This document shows, in pieces, positions 58,901-64,000 of a stretch of 64,000 bases of DNA; positions within the stretch are counted from its first letter, which is position 1; every line of letters begins with the position of its first letter. The stretch is from Ulota crispa (Eukaryota; Streptophyta; Bryopsida; Orthotrichales; Orthotrichaceae). Position numbers and translations under genes: made by a program. The notes beneath the pieces are model-generated. The model was given only the letters and a program-made list of their open reading frames with translations. It made no database searches and was not told the origin of the DNA. The DNA lies in contig OY987242.1 of the NCBI GenBank assembly GCA_963920765.1, positions 34,930,002 to 34,994,001 on the forward strand, given 5' to 3'.

Positions 58901-61566
58901 AAATTGTGTGCTTACTTTTTGACAACTACCAATCTTTATTTAATCAATAGAATTTATATTCATAATTTTAAATAGGATCACTAGAAATCTTCCGTGAACA
59001 AGTATTTCATAATCCCATATTATGATCATGAATCTCGACCGACCTAATTGATACTTTATAAACTAAAGTTGCATAGAAAATCAAATCAAATATTATTCTA
59101 CACAATGCAAAGGCTTGTAAGAAAAGATTTGGCTAGAACTTTGATTTGTATACGAGTGTATTTTTCAAAAACAAGAGAATACACAAATGCTAAGATTAAA
59201 ATGGTGTTCAAATGATGATGAATACACTTAAACTTCTACATTTGTTAAACATTACTTTTATAAAACAAATTTATGAAAGAATTCCATAAATGACAAAGAA
59301 GTTGCATTCATTCCTTGATAAGTGAGTGTGACACCTTAGTGAGCAAAAGGACACAAAAAGTGGTGCCTTGACCTTTGCAAAAAAACTTAGTGTTAAAATG
59401 AGAAGTAGTTTTGAGTAAAAAGGATGTTGTATAACTTTGTTCATCACAAAGTAAATAACAAACCTCTACACTCTTATTGAATTTAATAAATGTAACTTGT
59501 GGGTCCAAGAAACGCAAGGATGTGAATTGTAAGAAAAAATATTGGCTTTTAAAATTTGTAGTGTCTAGCTCTTCACACCATGCCCTTAAAGAGGAGGGGC
59601 TTAAGAGTACTATAGGGTTGAAAGACAAATCCATTATGTAAATAGAGCAAGCCATACATTACTGAAATTTAGAATGTTAAGATTTTTAGATTGGTAAGAT
59701 CCATGAGGATTAAAACTAGTAATTGAAAATCATGGCCAAGGAGAGAATACTGCACCATTCCTCCTCTCAAGTAACCTATATTTGTGAGACAATCATTATT
59801 TGTGAAATTTTTTTTCAAATGAATAATGTGGAATTGTGGATAGACCATTTTTATTTAATTAAAGACTAGTTCACAAAACTGGAATTATTTGTTTCATTTA
59901 AAATCACACACTAAAGGTTATTTTGGTAAGAAGTCCAATTGAAATTTAACGGTCATACTTTTGGATAGTGAATAAAAAAGAGGTGGTTGTCCACACCTTA
60001 GGTGCTCTTGGAAGTTCCCTTGGATCTACACCATGGGAAGGAGGGAGGCGCCAAACTCATAAAGAGTATATATTTTGATAAGGATTAGTTTCCCTCTATT
60101 TCAACATCTTACTAGATTGGATAGAGTTTAAGATTTGTAGTGTTGTTGGGTTTGTGTGCTTCACCTCCTTTATTGTACTATGGTGTGCCCACTTAGACAT
60201 CTTTTGCTAAAAATCAATTGTTATTCCAAATCCGTATTTACTTGCTACAAATATATCTTGCTTCCTTTTATGCAAAATAAAATGCCTTCTTAGATTATGA
60301 TGGATGAATATTGATGATGGAATTACAATATGAATGTGAAATGAATATCGTTGAGAGTTGAGCATTAAATAACCACAAGTAGTATAGTTACTGAATAGTG
60401 CCACTATGAAGACTTGAATATGAATGGAAGTTCTACGTATGTTCCCAAGTAGCATGTTTGATTATATAATAGAAGTTGGACAATAGGAGTTCTAGGTGAG
60501 TATGGAATCAAAACTTGAACAAGAGTGAACAATGAATTTGCTTGACTTGTACAATGTTAACAAGTCATGACCATGAAAAATTAAGTAGTTGAACTGTTGA
60601 ACTAATTAAGAGTTCTTGATAGGCTTTAAAAGAAGAGAGGAAACTTGAAAGACAACAATTATCCATAAATCATTAGTGCTAGTATAAGTTTTGATTTTTG
60701 AATTGTATATATCTAAGTAGGTCTTATAAAAGTTTCAATTGCAAACCAAAGAATTATTCTAAAACTCATATATATAAATGTTTGAAATTTATCAAACTAA
60801 AAAAACACATTATCATTATACAATAATAAAAAGGGGGTAAGAAGTGGGATTTTAATTAGCTTGAAGGGCTAAAATGCTGCAAAGACAATTTGCATTTTAT
60901 TTTGCCTCAAAACACAAACTTGAGATAGATGTCAAGTACAATCTAGCTAGCAAGACGGTGTGTGAGAAAGGTTAGAAACCCAAGTTTTAACAATGTTGGA
61001 ATAAAAAAATATTACATTTTACTAATTGGTTTATAGCTGCATTGTTCTTTTGCAAGATAAAAACTAATAGCAGCAAGTTTTTAAATTATTTTAAAAAGTG
61101 TTAAATTGATTTTGGAATATTCATATAATATTGGATTTAGCATGTTTTTGAACATCGAAAGACCTTCCTATCTTTAGAATAGATTTCTTGATGTTTTGCA
61201 TTTAGAAACTTTGTTTCTCTTTTGGATTATTTCATTTAGATTTTAATAGTCCAAAATTCGTCAAATGAGGCGCTTTTTTAATCTTTAGTACAACCAATTT
61301 GCAAGAATCTTTATCTTTGATAGTATAAAAAATCAGATATTTAAATTCTGATGTATGTTCAAATTTACGATACATTCTTGAAGCTAAGGATCAAACTTTG
61401 ATTTTGCTTAACAAATCCTATCATTCTCAACAAATGCTTTTGTATAATAGCTCATAGTGTTTTGAACTTGTTAGAGCCAACAATCTCTATTCCAATACGG
61501 AAAGAAACCAGGAGAAAGCTAAGCTTGCTATTAAAACAAAATTACAGTGAGATTAGTTCACAACTT
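55915..61566. other. AT-rich desert
   Basis: More than 5 kb without a supported gene or definable repeat ends. Open frames (56647, 59308, 60207) lack family motifs. Confidence 0.4.
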
Positions 61567-61929
61567 GTCCAATGCAGGGTTGTTACTTTAGGCGAGTTGA
61601 GGCTGTTGGATAGCATGAATAGGCAAACAAATCAAACCAAATGGGCGGATTAGGGCATTTTTAGGGTTTTTGACCTAAAAATGGAAAAATTAAATTATAA
61701 ATTTTCATTTTTATTACGTGATATGGCTTTGAATCCATGTTTTGACTTCATGTTGGCAACAATGAGTGTCATTAGCGTGTACAAAGTAAGTTTTTTTAGT
61801 CATTTTGGACCATTTTTTAAAATCAACTACAAGCTGACTTCACCGGATGGACTATGACCTCAATTGGACATTTTGGGCGGATGAGCGGCAGGCGTACAGG
61901 CGGCCCAATGTAACAACCATGATCCAATG
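61567..61929 (+). mobile_element. hAT-like element, second copy
   Basis: The element is 61575-61921 (347 bp), beginning CAGGGTTGTTACTTTAGGC; the other end, reversed, begins CATGGTTGTTACATTGGG. It is flanked by GTCCAATG and ATCCAATG (8 bp, one difference). It shares GGGTTTTTGACCTAA and GGCAACAATGAGTGTCA with the ANTH insertion. Confidence 0.85.
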
Positions 61930-64000
61930 GATATTATTGAGGTTCCAAAAGGGTGTCATGTTGAACTTGATTAAAAAATCTTTAAGAAATCTAAATGGAC
62001 TCTGTAGGAGTTATCTTCAAGGCAAGTATTCCAAAAATTCACTGTATTCTCATTTTGGTTACGGACATAAAAAAATGTTTTTTTGTTTTTTTTTGAAATA
62101 GAAGCATTTTTGGTTTGTCCAATATCAAATCTTGAGAAATGTATGATTTGTGATTTGCAAAATGGTCTAATCATTTGGTCTTTGTCTACTCTTTTAACGA
62201 GGATTTTCATTTTTAAAATTCACACTATCTCAGCCTCAACAGCGCTTATAATGGAATTTAAATCTATTTTTAGTGAATCAAACAATTCAAAGTCTTTAAT
62301 TTGTTTATTAACATCTTGCTTACAAGATATTAGACTCCCAAGATTAGACAATGATTGCATTTTGCAATTATAGATGCTTTGAATTGATTAAATATGTGTT
62401 GAGATGTTTTTTGACTTTTTGAGAGAACCAAACTCAAAAACAAAAATTCAAATAAAAGGATGATGGATGTTTTTAAAGTTTACTAAAAAGGTGAGATGAT
62501 AATAGGGTGATGGCACAATCAAGGTACCCAAAAAGGATTGCTTAAGTGAGATTTGGCCATAGTCATGATACTTTTGTTATTTATTACGTATTACTAGAGA
62601 GTTCTATGCTCTTAGTTTTTTGGCAAGAAGTTGCTTATATTTGTAAATTAGTAGAAAAAAAAATACATTATTTCAAATGATGAATGTTATCATGTCCAAA
62701 TGAGCAATTTTGTAAGAAGTTCTGGAAATGTCTCATTTCATCAAAATGAAGTAAAGGACTCATCTGGACTACAAATTTGGTTAGTCGGAATTAGGTTAAT
62801 GCATTTATAGTTGTGCAAGCATCTATGGTCCATGAATTTAAAGTGTATCAGTCCATACATTATTAAAATTAGTTGTGGTGAATTCTTTTAGGGACATTTT
62901 CATGCAAGTTTTTCCACGTCCAATAAAGAACATTAAAAAATTGTAAATTTTCTTTTTAAGTGTCATAAGCATGCACACAAACTTGTTCTAGGTGCACATA
63001 TGGTCAAAATTATTTAAATGTTAATAGTTCATTTTAGGGAGCCATTACAAATTACAAGTAAAAAGAAGTCCGGATCAAGACATTTGGATTCTAATCACTT
63101 TTATGGTGTGAAAAAGAATCAAGAAAATCCTTTTGATGGAAGGAACACTTTCTAAATGAATGTCTTAACATAAAGAAAGCTTAAAAAAAATATCTCATCA
63201 CTTGCAAGTTCTTTTTTTTCCCTAAACAAAAATAATTTGGACTCACAAGACGGAAGTCTTGTCTGGAGGTCTAGGGAGGCCATATTGGGGTATCTTGATC
63301 GTGCCATCACCCAAATCTAACAATCCTTTATTAGAAAAAATAGTAAGGTAAAAATATTGCTAGAAACAAGAGGATGATGTAATACAAAAAATGCAATAGG
63401 TGTTAGAAATGAAGATAATCAAATTCTTGACTTCATCATTAAAAGAAAAAAACATGCTTTAATTTTGATAGTAGATAGCTTTGTAAAGTCAATAATAAAA
63501 GTTAAAAATAAAGTAAAACATTAGTTTACAAATAGATAGTTTGCAACTTCTAACTCATCAATGAGTTTTCAATAAAGAACGATTTCAAATAATGTTCATC
63601 ATCTTAATGTATTGCTATAAGCCTATATGCCTATTTATGAGGCAAACTAGATTTGTTTATGAATACTCTTTATAAAAAAATCCAAAAGTCCTAAAATGTC
63701 ATTTTTCCCCAATTTAATGAATAACATGTTTGAGACCAAAATAAAAGATAAATTAGACCCATTTTCAAATCCAATTTTTTTCTAGATTCTTGTTCTTATT
63801 TTCATATTTTCAAAATTTGTCTTTAAGAACATTTATCTATTCAATTTGATGATAATCATACACATGTTCCAACTCAAAAATATTCTTATTAGCTACAAAA
63901 ATAACTTGTAAATATTGTTTGAAAATGAAGACTAGTTCAAAATTTGTTCAAACAAAACAAAATTACAAAATTTAGATTTCAACTTGAAATCACAAAAACT
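61930..64000. other. AT-rich desert to the window end
   Basis: A word CCCCAATTTAATGAATAACATG at about 63705-63726 looks like one end of the 4-bp-TSD family, without a partner. Nothing else is recognised. Confidence 0.4.

Noticed and set aside
20941-64000. Many frames of 60-120 codons
   Set aside because: They are expected by chance in very AT-rich DNA and lack motifs, splice context or codon preference.

Overview
The window looks like nuclear DNA of a land plant or close streptophyte. Supporting signs: a PRL1-type WD40 gene with many short GT-AG introns, an ANTH clathrin adaptor, an HMA (heavy-metal-associated) protein with a Lys/Glu-rich head, a LEA_4 desiccation protein whose promoter carries an ABRE and a CE3-like box, TTTAGGG telo-box motifs, and abundant small DNA transposons. 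The intergenic DNA is very AT-rich. I cannot name the species; a seed-free plant would fit, but that is a guess. Layout: 1-20 kb is gene-bearing. It holds the 3' part of PRL1 (+), a decayed short-chain dehydrogenase (+), a trihelix-tail-like gene (-), a small HMA gene (-), a one-exon 693-residue protein joining a kelch/F-box-associated propeller to a Myb/SANT-trihelix domain (+), and a three-exon LEA gene (-). 20-28 kb, 32-39 kb and 44-64 kb are gene-poor repeat deserts. Between them lie two minus-strand loci: a broken ANTH clathrin-assembly gene (28.7-31.5 kb) and a multi-exon Ser/Ala/Gln-rich gene of unknown function (39.1-43.0 kb). The most informative content is the transposon record. Four small DNA-transposon groups can be defined from end repeats and target duplications. 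(1) A hAT-like 350-365 bp element with ends CAnGGTTRTYAY has two copies; one sits inside the ANTH exon with a perfect 8-bp duplication, and bringing the flanks together restores the family's expected protein sequence. (2) A family with ends CCCCTAAATGCCC always flanked by TTAA has six copies of 72 to 909 bp and looks like piggyBac or Kolobok. (3) A roughly 250-bp family with ends AACACCATATTAGG makes 4-bp duplications of no fixed sequence; seven copies have matching duplications, and Sola is the best-known superfamily with that pattern. (4) Long foldback hairpins of several kinds are present. Elements nest in each other up to three deep, giving a relative insertion order. No tRNA, rRNA, CRISPR array or intact transposase gene was seen. 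All exon models come from reading splice signals and protein family resemblance by eye.
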